DNA of 64,000 nt from Mesorhizobium hawassense (lineage in GTDB: Bacteria; Pseudomonadota; Alphaproteobacteria; Rhizobiales; Rhizobiaceae), in assembly GCF_003289945.1 (NCBI RefSeq), contig NZ_QMBP01000007.1, positions 1-64,000 on the forward strand, in the 5' to 3' direction. Positions 1-8,844 of the stretch are shown here, piece after piece; positions within the stretch are counted from its first letter, which is position 1; each line of letters begins with the position of its first letter. The notes below the pieces were generated by a model. The model saw only the letters and a list, made by a program, of their open reading frames with translations, made no database searches and was not told where the DNA came from. A program made the translations under genes and the position numbers.

Positions 1-1
1 A

Positions 2-223
2 GAAGAGCGTGTCGTTGCCCGCGACAATACCGTCGCCTTCGCGCGGCTCAGATTGCAACTGCCGCAAAGCCCGATCCGACACCACTTCGTCAAAGCCACC
101 GTCAAGGTCAGGCAATACACTGACGGAACACTCGCAATCTTCCACGGACCGCGCCGCATTGCCACATACACCTCAGATGGCGCACCAATCCTGGACGGAT
201 GCTCAATCGGCAGAGCTGCGTGA
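2..223 (+). CDS. ISNCY-family transposase, C-terminal part (cut by window start)
   Basis: The open frame runs in from the window edge (reading from base 2) and ends at a TGA at 221-223, giving the last 73 residues of a protein. It contains a stretch like VKATVKVRQYTDGTLAIFHG followed by PRRIATY. This closely resembles the C-terminal beta-rich tail of ISNCY-type (integrase-core) transposases found in rhizobia. The DDE catalytic core would lie left of the window, so whether the gene is intact cannot be judged. The repeats that follow at 247-291 look like the end of the same element. Family assignment is from recall of the tail sequence and is fairly confident; the exact IS name is not known. 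Confidence 0.7.
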   Translation, partial: EERVVARDNTVAFARLRLQLPQSPIRHHFVKATVKVRQYTDGTLAIFHGPRRIATYTSDGAPILDGCSIGRAA

Positions 224-246
224 ACCGCTTCGACGCAAAACTGAAG

Positions 247-291
247 CGGACAAATGACGTGCTACCAAACCGGACAACTTGATTAGCTACC
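247..291. repeat. Tandem terminal repeats of the left-edge insertion sequence
   Basis: Two imperfect direct repeats, at 247-266 and 271-291, both begin CGGACA and end GCTACC. They lie 24 bases apart, just after the transposase stop. Ends built from repeated CGGACA...GCTA units are typical of ISNCY-type elements in rhizobia. The IS boundary is therefore probably close to 291-296. The other end and any target duplication are outside the window. Confidence 0.55.
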
Positions 292-341
292 GACAGCCGG
301 GCGCCGGAAAACACGCTTGCCTGCGGCGATCCGCGCAAATC

Positions 342-620
342 TCAGCGTCTTACCTTCCCATTCGGCACCCGCACACGGCGGAAGATAGCCACGATTTGCT
401 CCCGGCTGCATTCGATCGCGCCAAGCCGAACCGCCCGGTCGCGCTCGAAGCCGGTGATATCGTAGTGCGGCGCCGATGTCGTGGGCGGTCCCTGGTAGGA
501 CGAGAGCTTGATGCCGAGTTCGGCGGCGAAGCGATGCAATTCATCGACGTCGTCGGCGAGCAGATGGCACCAGCGATGGCCCGCCCATTTCCAGATCGCC
601 GCATCGACATAGATCGCCAT
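342..620 (-). CDS. DUF4031 domain-containing protein
   Basis: A 92-residue protein. It opens with MAIYVDAAIWKWAGHRW, carries a second block ADDVDELHRFAAELGI, and then HYDITGFERDRAVRLGA followed by SRE. This is the DUF4031 pattern (an N-terminal YVDxxxW block, a histidine-containing middle block, and a C-terminal helix). Biochemical function is unknown. An upstream in-frame ATG would add four residues; the inner ATG was chosen because family members start directly at MAxYVD. It lies directly beside the IS end and is transcribed toward it. Nothing suggests truncation. Confidence 0.75.
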   Translation of the reverse strand: MAIYVDAAIWKWAGHRWCHLLADDVDELHRFAAELGIKLSSYQGPPTTSAPHYDITGFERDRAVRLGAIECSREQIVAIFRRVRVPNGKVRR

Positions 621-702
621 CAGGCCCGCCACACTTGGTGATCCCGATAGATGGCGTCCGCGGGCCAGGGCTGCAAGCCGGGTCTGCGGTCGGCGAAAAT
701 TG

Positions 703-1533
703 CTATTTCGACGCCGGACAAGGCTTGGTCTGGTCGAACAGCGACAGGTTCACCAGCTTGCCGGTCATCGAGAAGTCGCCATAGTCCATGACGAGATCGC
801 GGGTGATGCCGTTCTCGTGCAGCTTGAAGCTGATCCGGTACTCCGGCACCTCCTCGCCGCCTTTGTCGGTATCGTCGAAATAGGCGATGTCGACCGGCCA
901 ATATTTGTCCGAGGCGAGCTTGGCCAGCGCCGGCGCTTCCGGATCCGTCTTGTCGGCATCCGTCTTCTTGCCGACGACGACGGTCGTAGCCATCACCTTG
1001 TTGGCGTCCTCGGAGCCGTCGAACAGATTGGTCTGATAGAAATTCTCGCCTTTTTCGGCCTTGCCGATCAGCTCGACCAGGTGCTGGGTCGGAAACTGCG
1101 TGGCAGCGAGTTCGAGGCTGCTCTTTTCCGGTTTGTCGATATCGACCTTGAGGCCCTTTGCTTCCCTGGTCGCCATGCCTTTGACCTCCTTGTCGAGGTT
1201 CTGGTCGACGAAGGATTTGGTCACGAAGGAAAAGGTCTTGCCTTCGGCGTCCTCGAAAGTCGTCGTCTGCTGGTCGGTCACCCTGGTGTTGTCGTTGGTG
1301 ACGATCTGGGTGACGAAGCGGAACTTGACCGTATAACCTTCGCAGGCCGAGCCGTTGAATTCATAGACCATGCGGCCGGTGATGCCGGTGATGCCCGAAC
1401 GGTCGGAGGCCTTGTTGAGCGTCAGATCGTAGACGGCGCGGTGCGCCTGCAACGCTGGCACCGCCAAGGCCGGCGCCATCGGGTACGCCGCCGAGATACA
1501 GGCGGCGGCGAGGAAAAGGCGCGTTGCGCGCAT
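703..1533 (-). CDS. eipB: EipB family cell-envelope integrity protein (DUF1849)
   Basis: A 276-residue exported protein. Residues 1-24 form a signal peptide ending PALA, followed by a mature region rich in beta strands (HRAVYDLTLN, MVYEFNG, YTVKFRFVTQ). Two cysteines, C64 (GSACEGY) and C272 (TKPCPASK), are placed as in the conserved disulfide of EipB. Brucella EipB is a periplasmic beta-spiral protein needed for envelope integrity; that role is inferred here by homology. The frame opens 150 bases further upstream, but the ATG at 1533 follows a GGAGC ribosome site and starts the signal peptide, so it was preferred. The gene is divergent from ridA. Confidence 0.85.
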   Translation of the reverse strand: MRATRLFLAAACISAAYPMAPALAVPALQAHRAVYDLTLNKASDRSGITGITGRMVYEFNGSACEGYTVKFRFVTQIVTNDNTRVTDQQTTTFEDAEGKTFSFVTKSFVDQNLDKEVKGMATREAKGLKVDIDKPEKSSLELAATQFPTQHLVELIGKAEKGENFYQTNLFDGSEDANKVMATTVVVGKKTDADKTDPEAPALAKLASDKYWPVDIAYFDDTDKGGEEVPEYRISFKLHENGITRDLVMDYGDFSMTGKLVNLSLFDQTKPCPASK

Positions 1534-1670
1534 GCATTGCTCCGATCGTCGCGGCCGGGGCAGGCCGCAGGTAAAGATGGTCCAGCTTAAAAAAAGTCGT
1601 GGCGGAAGCGAGGCAAAAATAGCAATTTCGGCCCGGCCGACGCAGCGCCTTCCAGCAATAGGGAAAACCA

Positions 1671-2135
1671 ATGAGCGAAACAATCGAAAAGCGGCTAAGC
1701 GATCTTGGCGTCACCATTCCGGTCGCCGCCGCGCCCGCCGCCAACTACGTGCCCTATTGCCGCACCGGCAACATGCTGTTCACCGCCGGCCAGTTGCCGC
1801 TGAAGGACGGCAAGCTGCAGGCAACCGGGCTGCTCGGCCGCGACATCGACACGGCAGCCGGCAAGGAAGGCGCGAAATGCTGCGCCATCAACATCCTGGC
1901 GCAGGCCAAGGCGGCCCTCGGCGATCTGGAAAAGATCCGCCGCCTGGTTAAGATCACCGTTTTCGTCGCCTCCGCGCCTGACTTCGTCGAACAGCATCTG
2001 GTCGCCAACGGCGCTTCCGACTTCCTGGTCGCGGCCCTCGGCGAGCGCGGCAAACACGCCCGCTCCGCCGTCGGCACCGCCTCGCTGCCGCTCAACGCTG
2101 CGGTCGAGATCGAAGCGATCTTCGAAGTCGAGTGA
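1671..2135 (+). CDS. RidA family protein (YjgF/YER057c/UK114)
   Basis: A 154-residue member of the RidA superfamily, in the longer subgroup that starts with a leader (MSETIEKRLSDLGV). Family blocks are visible: NMLFTAGQLPLKDGK, an alanine-rich helix with NILAQAKAALGDLEKI, and the C-terminal SLPLNAAVEIEAIFE. Canonical RidA hydrolyses reactive enamine/imine intermediates made by PLP enzymes. The usual catalytic Arg of the C-terminal block (xxRxxVEI) is replaced by Asn-Ala here, so this copy probably belongs to a Rid subfamily of unproven activity. Its stop overlaps a possible GTG start of the phosphodiesterase gene, so the two are likely co-transcribed. Confidence 0.88.
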   Translation: MSETIEKRLSDLGVTIPVAAAPAANYVPYCRTGNMLFTAGQLPLKDGKLQATGLLGRDIDTAAGKEGAKCCAINILAQAKAALGDLEKIRRLVKITVFVASAPDFVEQHLVANGASDFLVAALGERGKHARSAVGTASLPLNAAVEIEAIFEVE

Positions 2136-2143
2136 GGCTCAAG

Positions 2144-2872
2144 ATGACCGACCTGTCCTGGCTGATTGCACGGCCTGTCGCGCATCGCGGCTTCCACGAC
2201 ATGAACAAGATGCGCTGGGAAAACACGCTGTCGGCATTCGCCGCGGCGGCCGAGCGCGGCTATGCCATCGAGTGCGACGTGCATATCTCGTCCGATGGCG
2301 TCCCTGTCATCATCCATGACGGCGACCTGAAGCGCTTGACCGGCCATGACGGATTCGTCTGGCAACGCACCGCGGCCGAGTTGGCGACGCTCAAGATCGG
2401 CGGCACCAGGGACCATGTGCCGACGCTGCAGGAAGCACTTGACCTGATCGACGGCCGCGTGCCGCTAGTGGTCGAGCTGAAAGGCGCTCCCGGCCACGAC
2501 GCGGGCCTTGTGGCAAGCGTCGGCCGGCTGCTCAAGCGCTATAGGGGCAAGGTCGCGATCATGTCGTTCGATCACTGGCTGATCCGCGATTTCGCCAAGG
2601 ACGCGCCGGGCATCCCCGGCGGGCTGACGGCTTACGGCAAGGACAACCAGCTCATCGAAGCGCATTTCGCCATGCTCGCGCATGACCTCGCCTTTACCTC
2701 CTATGCCGCCGGCGATCTGCCGAACCCCTTCGTCAGCTTCGTGCGCGGGAAGCTCAAGATGCCGGTCATCACCTGGACGGTGCATGACCAGCCGGCGGTC
2801 GACCTAACCTTCAAATATGCCGACCAGATGACCTTCGAGGGCTTTGAGCCCGATCTGGTCAAGGTTGCTTGA
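2144..2872 (+). CDS. Glycerophosphodiester phosphodiesterase family protein
   Basis: A 242-residue GDPD-domain TIM barrel. Motifs are complete: VAHRGFHD near residue 14 (general acid/base His), the ENT of RWENTLSAF, and ECDVHISSDGVPVIIHDGDL carrying the acidic metal ligands and second His. The enzyme would cleave glycerophosphodiesters to sn-glycerol-3-phosphate and an alcohol. No signal peptide is seen, so a cytoplasmic location is expected. Two starts are possible: GTG at 2132, overlapping the ridA stop, and ATG at 2144, which gives the usual MTDLSWLI N-terminus and was chosen. The product could feed the GlpD step encoded further along the window. Confidence 0.88.
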   Translation: MTDLSWLIARPVAHRGFHDMNKMRWENTLSAFAAAAERGYAIECDVHISSDGVPVIIHDGDLKRLTGHDGFVWQRTAAELATLKIGGTRDHVPTLQEALDLIDGRVPLVVELKGAPGHDAGLVASVGRLLKRYRGKVAIMSFDHWLIRDFAKDAPGIPGGLTAYGKDNQLIEAHFAMLAHDLAFTSYAAGDLPNPFVSFVRGKLKMPVITWTVHDQPAVDLTFKYADQMTFEGFEPDLVKVA

Positions 2873-2927
2873 ATGCGGTGCCTGGAACGTGACTTGTAGC
2901 GGCCCGGGCGAAGCTTAAATAAGCCCC

Positions 2928-4142
2928 ATGGATCAGGGTGACGACGACGATGGACAGGCAGCGAACGCGGATTATGCGATCCGCGTCGCGGCGGGCATCG
3001 GCGCGTTCACCTGCGACGAGTGGAACGGCTTTGCCGGAACCACGCGCGACGACAAAGAAAACGGCTACAACCCACTGGTTTCATTTGCTTTTCTAAGCGC
3101 GTTGGAGGACTCCGGCTGCGCAGTGCGGCGTACCGGGTGGCAGGGTCATCATCTGAGACTCGAAACCGCGCGGGGCAGGCTTCTCGGCGCCGTTCCTTGC
3201 TATCTCAAATCGCATAGCCAGGGCGAATATGTCTTCGACCATGGCTGGTCGGACGCCTTCGAGCGCGCCGGCGGCCGTTATTATCCCAAGCTACAATGCT
3301 CGGTGCCGTTCACACCGGTCACCGGCCCTCGCCTGCTGGTCAGCAAGGGCGAGAATGAAGGCGCGGTGCGCGCCGGCCTGGCGGAGGGCCTGAAGCTCGT
3401 GACCGACCAGCTCGGCGTCTCGTCCGCGCATGTCACTTTCGCCAACGAGCCCGATGTCGCGACACTGGAAGCGGCCGGCTTCCTGCATCGCACCGATCAG
3501 CAGTTCCATTTCTTCAACGAAGGCTTTTCGACCTATGACGACTTCCTCGCCACGCTTGCCTCGCGCAAGCGCAAGGCGATGAAGAAGGAGCGCCGCGAAG
3601 CGCTGGCCGACGGCATCTCGATCGACTGGCTGACCGGCAAGGACATCACCGAACGCGCCTGGGACGATTTCTACGCCTTCTACATGGATACCGGCGGCCG
3701 CAAATGGGGTCGGCCCTACCTCAACCGCCAGTTCTTCTCGCTGATCGGCGAGCGCATGGCCGACGACATCCTGCTGGTGATGGCAAAGCGCAGCGGACGC
3801 TATATCGCCGGCGCCATCAACTTCATCGGTTCGGACGCGCTCTACGGCCGCAACTGGGGTTGCATCGAGGACCATCCCTTTCTGCATTTCGAGGTCTGTT
3901 ACCATCAGGCGATCGACTTCGCCATTGAGCGCAAGCTGAAGGTGGTGGAGGCCGGCGCGCAGGGCGAGCACAAGCTGGCGCGCGGCTACAGGCCGGTAAC
4001 CATGCACTCGGCGCACTACATTTCGCATCCCGGTCTGCGCAATGCCGTCGCCGACTATCTCAGGCGCGAGCGCCGCGAGGTCGAGCGCATGGGCGAATAT
4101 CTCGAAGAGCACACGCCCTTCCGCAAGGATCTTCCCGAATAA
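2928..4142 (+). CDS. FemAB-like GNAT-fold protein (DUF482 / peptidogalycan biosynthesis family)
   Basis: A 404-residue cytoplasmic protein of the DUF482 family, which has the FemAB/GNAT acyltransferase fold. Typical blocks are NPLVSFAFLSALEDSG near the N-terminus, SRKRKAMKKERREA in the middle, YMDTGGRKWGRPYLNRQFF, and the late GAQGEHKLARGY(R)PV signature. Members are annotated as peptidogalycan biosynthesis or N-acetyltransferase proteins, but no substrate is established. The start ATG at 2928 lies just after an AT-rich stretch and has no strong ribosome site. Length is normal for the family. It reads in the same direction as its neighbours but with gaps of 55 and 114 bases. Confidence 0.82.
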   Translation: MDQGDDDDGQAANADYAIRVAAGIGAFTCDEWNGFAGTTRDDKENGYNPLVSFAFLSALEDSGCAVRRTGWQGHHLRLETARGRLLGAVPCYLKSHSQGEYVFDHGWSDAFERAGGRYYPKLQCSVPFTPVTGPRLLVSKGENEGAVRAGLAEGLKLVTDQLGVSSAHVTFANEPDVATLEAAGFLHRTDQQFHFFNEGFSTYDDFLATLASRKRKAMKKERREALADGISIDWLTGKDITERAWDDFYAFYMDTGGRKWGRPYLNRQFFSLIGERMADDILLVMAKRSGRYIAGAINFIGSDALYGRNWGCIEDHPFLHFEVCYHQAIDFAIERKLKVVEAGAQGEHKLARGYRPVTMHSAHYISHPGLRNAVADYLRRERREVERMGEYLEEHTPFRKDLPE

Positions 4143-4256
4143 TCGTCGGCAGCGGAAAGGCTGCCGGCGCATTGTCGGCAGATCGCGCCAATCGCCTTGC
4201 CGCTGGGATGCGGCTTCGCTACACCGGACGGCGAATACAATTGGGAGCGTCCCGCC

Positions 4257-4685
4257 ATGGCCCAAGCCTATGATCCCGGCAACATCTTCGCAAAAATCCT
4301 GCGCGGCGAGATCCCCTCGCATCGCGTCTATGAGGACGACGCGGTCGTCGCCTTCATGGACGTGATGCCGCAGGGCGCGGGCCACACGCTGGTGGTGCCC
4401 AAGGCGCCGTCGCGCAACATGCTCGACGCCGACCCGGCAACGTTCGGTCCGTTGTTCGCGGTCGTCCAGAAGGTGGCCGTTGCGGTGAAAAAGGCCTTCA
4501 ACGCCGACGGCGTCACTCTCATGCAGTTCAACGAACCGGCATCCGGGCAGACTGTCTACCATCTCCACGTCCACGTCCTGCCGCGTTTCGAGGGCGTGCC
4601 GCTGAAGCCGCATTCCGGCCAGATGGAGAAGCCGGAAGTGCTGGCCGAGAACGCCGGAAAAATCCGGGTGGCGTTGGGAAGCTGA
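4257..4685 (+). CDS. HIT family hydrolase
   Basis: A 142-residue histidine-triad protein. The HIT motif HLHVHVLPRF lies around residue 102 (nucleophilic His in the HxHxH series). Upstream are NIFAKILRGEIPS and AFMDVMPQGAGHTLVVPK, which form the nucleotide-binding face. Such proteins hydrolyse AMP-lysine, AMP-NH2 or dinucleoside polyphosphates. The exact substrate is unknown. The frame is open further upstream, but the ATG at 4257 gives the standard MAQAYDPGNIF start and follows GGGAG. The gene converges with the CPT-like gene on the other strand. Confidence 0.9.
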   Translation: MAQAYDPGNIFAKILRGEIPSHRVYEDDAVVAFMDVMPQGAGHTLVVPKAPSRNMLDADPATFGPLFAVVQKVAVAVKKAFNADGVTLMQFNEPASGQTVYHLHVHVLPRFEGVPLKPHSGQMEKPEVLAENAGKIRVALGS

Positions 4686-4701
4686 GCACCGGCTGTTGGG
4701 C

Positions 4702-5328
4702 TCAGCCGGCCCGCAGGCGCGCCAATGCCTGGAAGGCTGTCGGTTCCGGCCCGGCGACAAGCCGCTGCCGGATCGTCGCGGCGCAAGCTTCCGGGCTCAG
4801 CGCCGACGTATCGACCTCCAGGTCGTAGATACCCGGCCTGTGTACCTCTTCCTGCCAGCGGCGGACTGGCAACGGTACGGGATCGTCGTCCGTTCCGACC
4901 ACATAGGTTGTGTCGGCCCCGCCCGCGGCGCGCCTTCGCAGGATCTCCTCGATCGGGCAGCGGACACCGACGAACAGGACGGGCAAGCCGGCCAGGCGGC
5001 GGGCACATTCGAGGAGGATGTTCAGCGGTCTCGAATACGCGTCATGGTGGCCGACGTCGGCAACGACGTTCAGTCCCAGCCGGCTGTGAGCAGCTACTGC
5101 GTCGTAAAGTCCCGCATAGAGCAGCGGCACGAAGGCCTCGAGGTCAGGCCTTTCACCGCCGGGACGCAGGCCAATCCCCGGGCGCAGCCGCGGCGGCGTG
5201 ACATGCGCGTAGGCGTCGACACCGAGATTCATCCAGACGCCCTCGAGCGTCTCCTGGATCGCTACGGCAATACTCGACTTTCCCGAGCGCGGCGCGCCAT
5301 TGAGGATGATGATTTGTCCAGGGCTCAT
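4702..5328 (-). CDS. Chloramphenicol phosphotransferase-like P-loop kinase
   Basis: A 208-residue P-loop protein of the CPT family. The Walker A motif GAPRSGKS is at residues 11-18. LNVVADVGHHD corresponds to the catalytic Asp/DxGHH region of CPT, and PIEEILRRR supplies lid arginines. CPT of Streptomyces phosphorylates chloramphenicol. Chromosomal homologues in rhizobia have no proven substrate, so resistance should not be assumed. The ATG at 5328 was chosen because it starts directly before the beta strand leading to the P loop. The frame remains open upstream through the clpA terminator, which argues against the longer form. Confidence 0.75.
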   Translation of the reverse strand: MSPGQIIILNGAPRSGKSSIAVAIQETLEGVWMNLGVDAYAHVTPPRLRPGIGLRPGGERPDLEAFVPLLYAGLYDAVAAHSRLGLNVVADVGHHDAYSRPLNILLECARRLAGLPVLFVGVRCPIEEILRRRAAGGADTTYVVGTDDDPVPLPVRRWQEEVHRPGIYDLEVDTSALSPEACAATIRQRLVAGPEPTAFQALARLRAG

Positions 5329-5345
5329 GGGTGCTCCCTTCAACG

Positions 5346-5372
5346 AAAAAGGCCCCGTTGCCGGGGCCTTTT
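5346..5372 (-). terminator. Intrinsic terminator downstream of clpA
   Basis: A perfect 7-bp stem (5351-5357 with 5362-5368, GC-rich, 4-base loop TTGC) is bordered by an A run on the left and a T run on the right. Read on the minus strand it ends in five T residues. It therefore terminates clpA, which ends at 5393, before the CPT-like gene. The flanking A/T runs also allow termination in the plus direction. Confidence 0.85.
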
Positions 5373-5392
5373 GTGTTTCAAGCGAGCTCCCT

Positions 5393-7858
5393 TCAGCTCT
5401 TGCGCGGCAGTTGCGGCACAAGGCTGCGCTTGTTGCCGTCTTTGCCCTTCGGCTCCGGCTTCTGCGCCACCGCCTTCTTGGCGGCCGGCTTCTTGGCGAC
5501 CGCCTTTTTCGGCTTCGGCGCGTCTTCCGGCTCTTCCTTCTTCGGCTGCACGGGCGACTCGTCGGCGAGCGATTCGAGCTTCAGGCCGGACTCGCCGGTT
5601 TCCTTCTTCTCGACGGTGACGCGCACCGTGCCGCCCTTCTTGAGCTTACCGAACAGCACTTCGTCCGCCAGCGGCTTCTTGATGTGCTCCTGGATGACGC
5701 GGCCGAGCGGCCGCGCGCCCATGCGCTCGTCATACCCCTTGTCGGCCAGCCAGGCGATCGCCTCCTGCGACAGGTCGAAGGTGACGCCACGCTCCGAGAG
5801 CTGCGCCTCGAGCTGCATGACGAACTTCTGCACCACCTGATGGATCACCGGCACCGGCAGCGAGCCGAACGGGATGATCGCGTCAAGACGGTTGCGGAAC
5901 TCAGGCGTGAACAGCCGGTTGATCGCCTCGACATCGTCGCCCTCGCGCTTGGTCGAACCGAAGCCGATCGCCGCGCGCTGCGCATCCGACGCACCCGCAT
6001 TGGTCGTCATGATCAGGATCACGTTGCGGAAGTCGATCTGCTTGCCGTTATGGTCAGTCAGCTTGCCGTGGTCCATCACCTGCAACAGGATGTTGAACAG
6101 GTCGGGATGCGCCTTCTCGACTTCGTCGAGCAGCAGCACGCAATGCGGATGCTGGTCGACGCCGTCGGTCAGGAGACCGCCCTGGTCGAAGCCGACATAG
6201 CCGGGAGGCGCGCCGATCAGCCGCGAGACGGTGTGGCGTTCCATATATTCCGACATGTCGAAGCGGATCAGTTCGACGCCGAGCGAGGCGGCAAGCTGCT
6301 TGGCCACTTCCGTCTTGCCGACACCGGTCGGGCCTGAGAACAGGTAGGAGCCGATCGGCTTCTCCGGTTCGCGCAGGCCGGCGCGCGCCAGCTTGATCGC
6401 CGAAGTAAGCGCGGTGATCGCGGTATCCTGGCCGTAGACGACGCGCTTCAGCTCGATATCGAGCCCCTGCAGCACCTTCTCGTCATCCGCCGAGACCGTC
6501 TTCGGCGGGATGCGCGCCATGGTGGCGATCGTCGCCTCGATCTCCTTGATGCCGATCGTCTTCTTGCGCTTGGCCTCCGGCACCAGCATCTGCGAGGCAC
6601 CGGTCTCGTCGATCACGTCGATCGCCTTGTCCGGCAGCTTGCGGTCGTTGATGTAGCGCGCCGACAGCTCGACCGAGGCCTTGATGGCTTCGCTCGTGTA
6701 ACGGACCTTGTGGAATTCCTCGAAATAGGGCTTCAGGCCCTTCATGATCTCGATGGCGTCCTCGATGGTCGGCTCGTTGACGTCGATCTTCTGGAAGCGC
6801 CGCACCAGCGCGCGGTCCTTCTCGAAGAACTGCCGGAACTCCTTGTAGGTGGTCGAGCCGATGCAGCGGATTGCACCGGACGACAGCGCCGGCTTCAGGA
6901 GGTTCGATGCATCCATGGCGCCGCCGGACGTGGCGCCCGCACCGATCACGGTGTGGATCTCGTCGATGAACAGCACCGCGCCCGGATAGTCCTCGAGCTC
7001 CTTGACGACCTGCTTCAGCCGCTCCTCGAAGTCGCCGCGATAGCGAGTGCCGGCCAGCAGCGTGCCCATGTCGAGCGCGAAGATGGTGGCGTCCTGCAGC
7101 ACTTCCGGCACATCGCCTTCGACGATGCGCTTGGCGAGGCCTTCGGCGATCGCCGTTTTGCCGACGCCAGGGTCACCGACATAGAGCGGATTGTTCTTGG
7201 AGCGGCGGCACAGCACCTGGATGGTGCGGTTGATCTCGCTGTCGCGGCCGATCAGCGGGTCGATCTTGCCGGCCCGCGCCTTGTTGTTGAGGTTGACGCA
7301 GTAGGCCGTCAGCGCGTCCTGCTGCTTCTTCTTGCCGTTTTCCTCCTGCGGCTCGGCGCCGTTCTGGCCGCCCTGCTCGTCCTCGGCGCCGCGCGGCGTG
7401 CGCGACTCCGAGGCGCCAGGACGCTTGGCGATGCCATGCGAGATGTAGTTGACCGCGTCGTAGCGGGTCATCTGCTGTTCCTGCAGGAAATAGGCGGCGT
7501 GGCTCTCGCGCTCGGCGAAGATGGCGACGAGCACGTTGGCGCCGGACACTTCCTCGCGGCCGGACGACTGCACATGAATCACGGCGCGCTGGATGACGCG
7601 CTGGAAGCCGGCGGTCGGCTTGGAATCCTCGTCGTAACCGGTGACGAGGTTGTCGAGCTCGGTGTCGATATAGGTGAGAACGGTATGCTTGAGCTCGTCG
7701 AGATCGACGTTGCAGGCGCGCATGACGGCAGCCGCCTCGGTGTCGTCGATCAACGCAAGCAGCAGGTGTTCGAGCGTCGCATACTCATGATGCCGCTCGT
7801 TGGCGAATGTCAGCGCCTGATGTAGCGCCTTTTCCAGGCCTTGGGAGAAAGCCGGCAT
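5393..7858 (-). CDS. clpA: ATP-dependent Clp protease ATP-binding subunit ClpA
   Basis: An 821-residue AAA+ unfoldase. Residues 1-145 form the double Clp-N repeat that binds the ClpS adaptor. D1 follows, with Walker A GDPGVGKT at 228-235 and Walker [11 protein letters not shown]2 has Walker A GPTGVGKT near 510, Walker [12 protein letters not shown] and a C-terminal sensor-2 region ([13 protein letters not shown]). The last 60 residues are a lysine/alanine/proline-rich tail ([13 protein letters not shown]) longer than in E. coli ClpA but usual in rhizobia. It unfolds substrates for ClpP, including N-degron proteins. clpS lies 6 bases upstream on the same strand, and GAGG precedes the ATG. Confidence 0.97.
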   Translation of the reverse strand: MPAFSQGLEKALHQALTFANERHHEYATLEHLLLALIDDTEAAAVMRACNVDLDELKHTVLTYIDTELDNLVTGYDEDSKPTAGFQRVIQRAVIHVQSSGREEVSGANVLVAIFAERESHAAYFLQEQQMTRYDAVNYISHGIAKRPGASESRTPRGAEDEQGGQNGAEPQEENGKKKQQDALTAYCVNLNNKARAGKIDPLIGRDSEINRTIQVLCRRSKNNPLYVGDPGVGKTAIAEGLAKRIVEGDVPEVLQDATIFALDMGTLLAGTRYRGDFEERLKQVVKELEDYPGAVLFIDEIHTVIGAGATSGGAMDASNLLKPALSSGAIRCIGSTTYKEFRQFFEKDRALVRRFQKIDVNEPTIEDAIEIMKGLKPYFEEFHKVRYTSEAIKASVELSARYINDRKLPDKAIDVIDETGASQMLVPEAKRKKTIGIKEIEATIATMARIPPKTVSADDEKVLQGLDIELKRVVYGQDTAITALTSAIKLARAGLREPEKPIGSYLFSGPTGVGKTEVAKQLAASLGVELIRFDMSEYMERHTVSRLIGAPPGYVGFDQGGLLTDGVDQHPHCVLLLDEVEKAHPDLFNILLQVMDHGKLTDHNGKQIDFRNVILIMTTNAGASDAQRAAIGFGSTKREGDDVEAINRLFTPEFRNRLDAIIPFGSLPVPVIHQVVQKFVMQLEAQLSERGVTFDLSQEAIAWLADKGYDERMGARPLGRVIQEHIKKPLADEVLFGKLKKGGTVRVTVEKKETGESGLKLESLADESPVQPKKEEPEDAPKPKKAVAKKPAAKKAVAQKPEPKGKDGNKRSLVPQLPRKS

Positions 7859-7864
7859 GTTACC

Positions 7865-8191
7865 TCACTTCTTCTCCATCACGCATTGCAGCGGATGCTG
7901 ATTCTGTCGGGCGAAATCCATGACCTGGGACACTTTGGTCTCGGCCACCTCGAATGTGTAGATACCGCACTCGCCCACTCCATGATTGTGAACATGAAGC
8001 ATGATGCGTGTGGCAGCCTCGCGGTCCTTTTGGAAAAAACGTTCCAGGACGTGAACGACGAACTCCATCGGCGTGTAGTCGTCGTTCAGAATGAGGACCC
8101 GGTAGAGACTGGGCTTCTTGGTCTTGGTTTTGGTGCGCGTGATGACAGCCGTGCCGCGACCGGGATCGTTGCGGTCGCCGTCACTTTGCAT
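7865..8191 (-). CDS. clpS: ATP-dependent Clp protease adaptor ClpS
   Basis: A 108-residue adaptor. The ClpS core is intact: [18 protein letters not shown] carries the ND pair that binds the alpha-amino group of N-degrons, followed by [15 protein letters not shown] and [16 protein letters not shown]. It delivers substrates with destabilising N-terminal residues to ClpA. An in-frame ATG at 8269 would add 26 residues. The ATG at 8191 was preferred because it matches the usual rhizobial N-terminus (MQSDGDRND). Neither start has a strong ribosome site. It is in an operon with clpA. Confidence 0.92.
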   Translation of the reverse strand: MQSDGDRNDPGRGTAVITRTKTKTKKPSLYRVLILNDDYTPMEFVVHVLERFFQKDREAATRIMLHVHNHGVGECGIYTFEVAETKVSQVMDFARQNQHPLQCVMEKK

Positions 8192-8392
8192 TCGCACCAC
8201 GCCTGCCGTGGCAGTCAAACCGATCGTCACGTAGTCCAGCCTTTTCGAATCCTCATGCGAGTTCAACATGTAGGTTCTCGATGAACGATTTTAAGCCCTT
8301 CTGTTTAGCTGACAATATGGCTAGGTGGGCAAACCTCAGCGAATTTCTCAATCGTGAATGCGGTAACGTGCGTAGGGTTGCGATCTTGTACG

Positions 8393-8422
8393 AAAAAACC
8401 CGGCCGCGTTTCCGCGACCGGG
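8393..8422 (-). terminator. Intrinsic terminator downstream of the phasin gene
   Basis: A 10-base stem with one C-A mismatch (8399-8408 with 8413-8422) is followed on the minus strand by six T residues (A run at 8393-8398). It lies 47 bases past the phasin stop. This gives the phasin gene its own transcript. Confidence 0.82.
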
Positions 8423-8468
8423 TCCTTTCCGCAGGCCGGTTGGCCGTATCGGGTGTGATCGGGCGAAA

Positions 8469-8798
8469 TTACTTCGCCTTGGCGACCACCGATTCGAAGG
8501 GCTTGTAAGCTTCCTTGGCGAGCTCGGCATAGAGGTTGCCGATCTTGCTGGCCTCGGCCACGAAGCTCTCGTAGCTCTGCTTGGCATAGTCGGTCTGGAT
8601 CTCGATGGCCTTCTCGATCGACTTGGCCGCGAACAGCTTCTCGACGGCGGCGCTGCCGGCCTCGAAGCTCTTCTTGGTATATTCACCGGCTTCGGTGGCG
8701 ATCGCCTGCGCGCCCTTGGTGAGCGAGGCAAAGCTCTTCAGGCCGGTGTCGGCAAATTCCTTGCCGTATTTCGAGAAGTCCTCATAGGTCTGGGTCAT
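8469..8798 (-). CDS. Phasin family protein
   Basis: A 109-residue amphipathic helical protein typical of granule-associated phasins. It starts MTQTYEDFSKYGKEF, continues with the AIATEAGEYTKKSFE block and the AKSIEKAIEIQTDYAKQSYE block that identify the family, and has no transmembrane segment. Phasins coat polyhydroxyalkanoate granules and limit their size. The ATG at 8798 was chosen over an upstream in-frame start because AAGGGAAGA precedes it at good distance. The gene is monocistronic: a terminator follows, and a pair of palindromes that look like PhaR operators lies 46-84 bases upstream. Confidence 0.9.
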   Translation of the reverse strand: MTQTYEDFSKYGKEFADTGLKSFASLTKGAQAIATEAGEYTKKSFEAGSAAVEKLFAAKSIEKAIEIQTDYAKQSYESFVAEASKIGNLYAELAKEAYKPFESVVAKAK

Positions 8799-8844
8799 TT
8801 CATTCTTCCCTTTGGTTGAAACGCCCTTTTGGCCCCGGGCGCCC

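Noticed and set aside
700..1590. Long plus-strand open frame opposite eipB
   Set aside because: It is antisense to a gene with a signal peptide and family motifs; its composition (runs of Leu, Val, Arg and Asp) is that of a GC-rich shadow frame.
3291..4760. 489-codon minus-strand frame over the FemAB-like and HIT genes
   Set aside because: It spans two well-supported genes on the other strand and the gap between them, with no motifs and an Arg/His-rich composition.
4702..5328. Antibiotic resistance gene (chloramphenicol phosphotransferase)
   Set aside because: The fold is CPT-like, but chromosomal homologues are widespread without known resistance; substrate left open.
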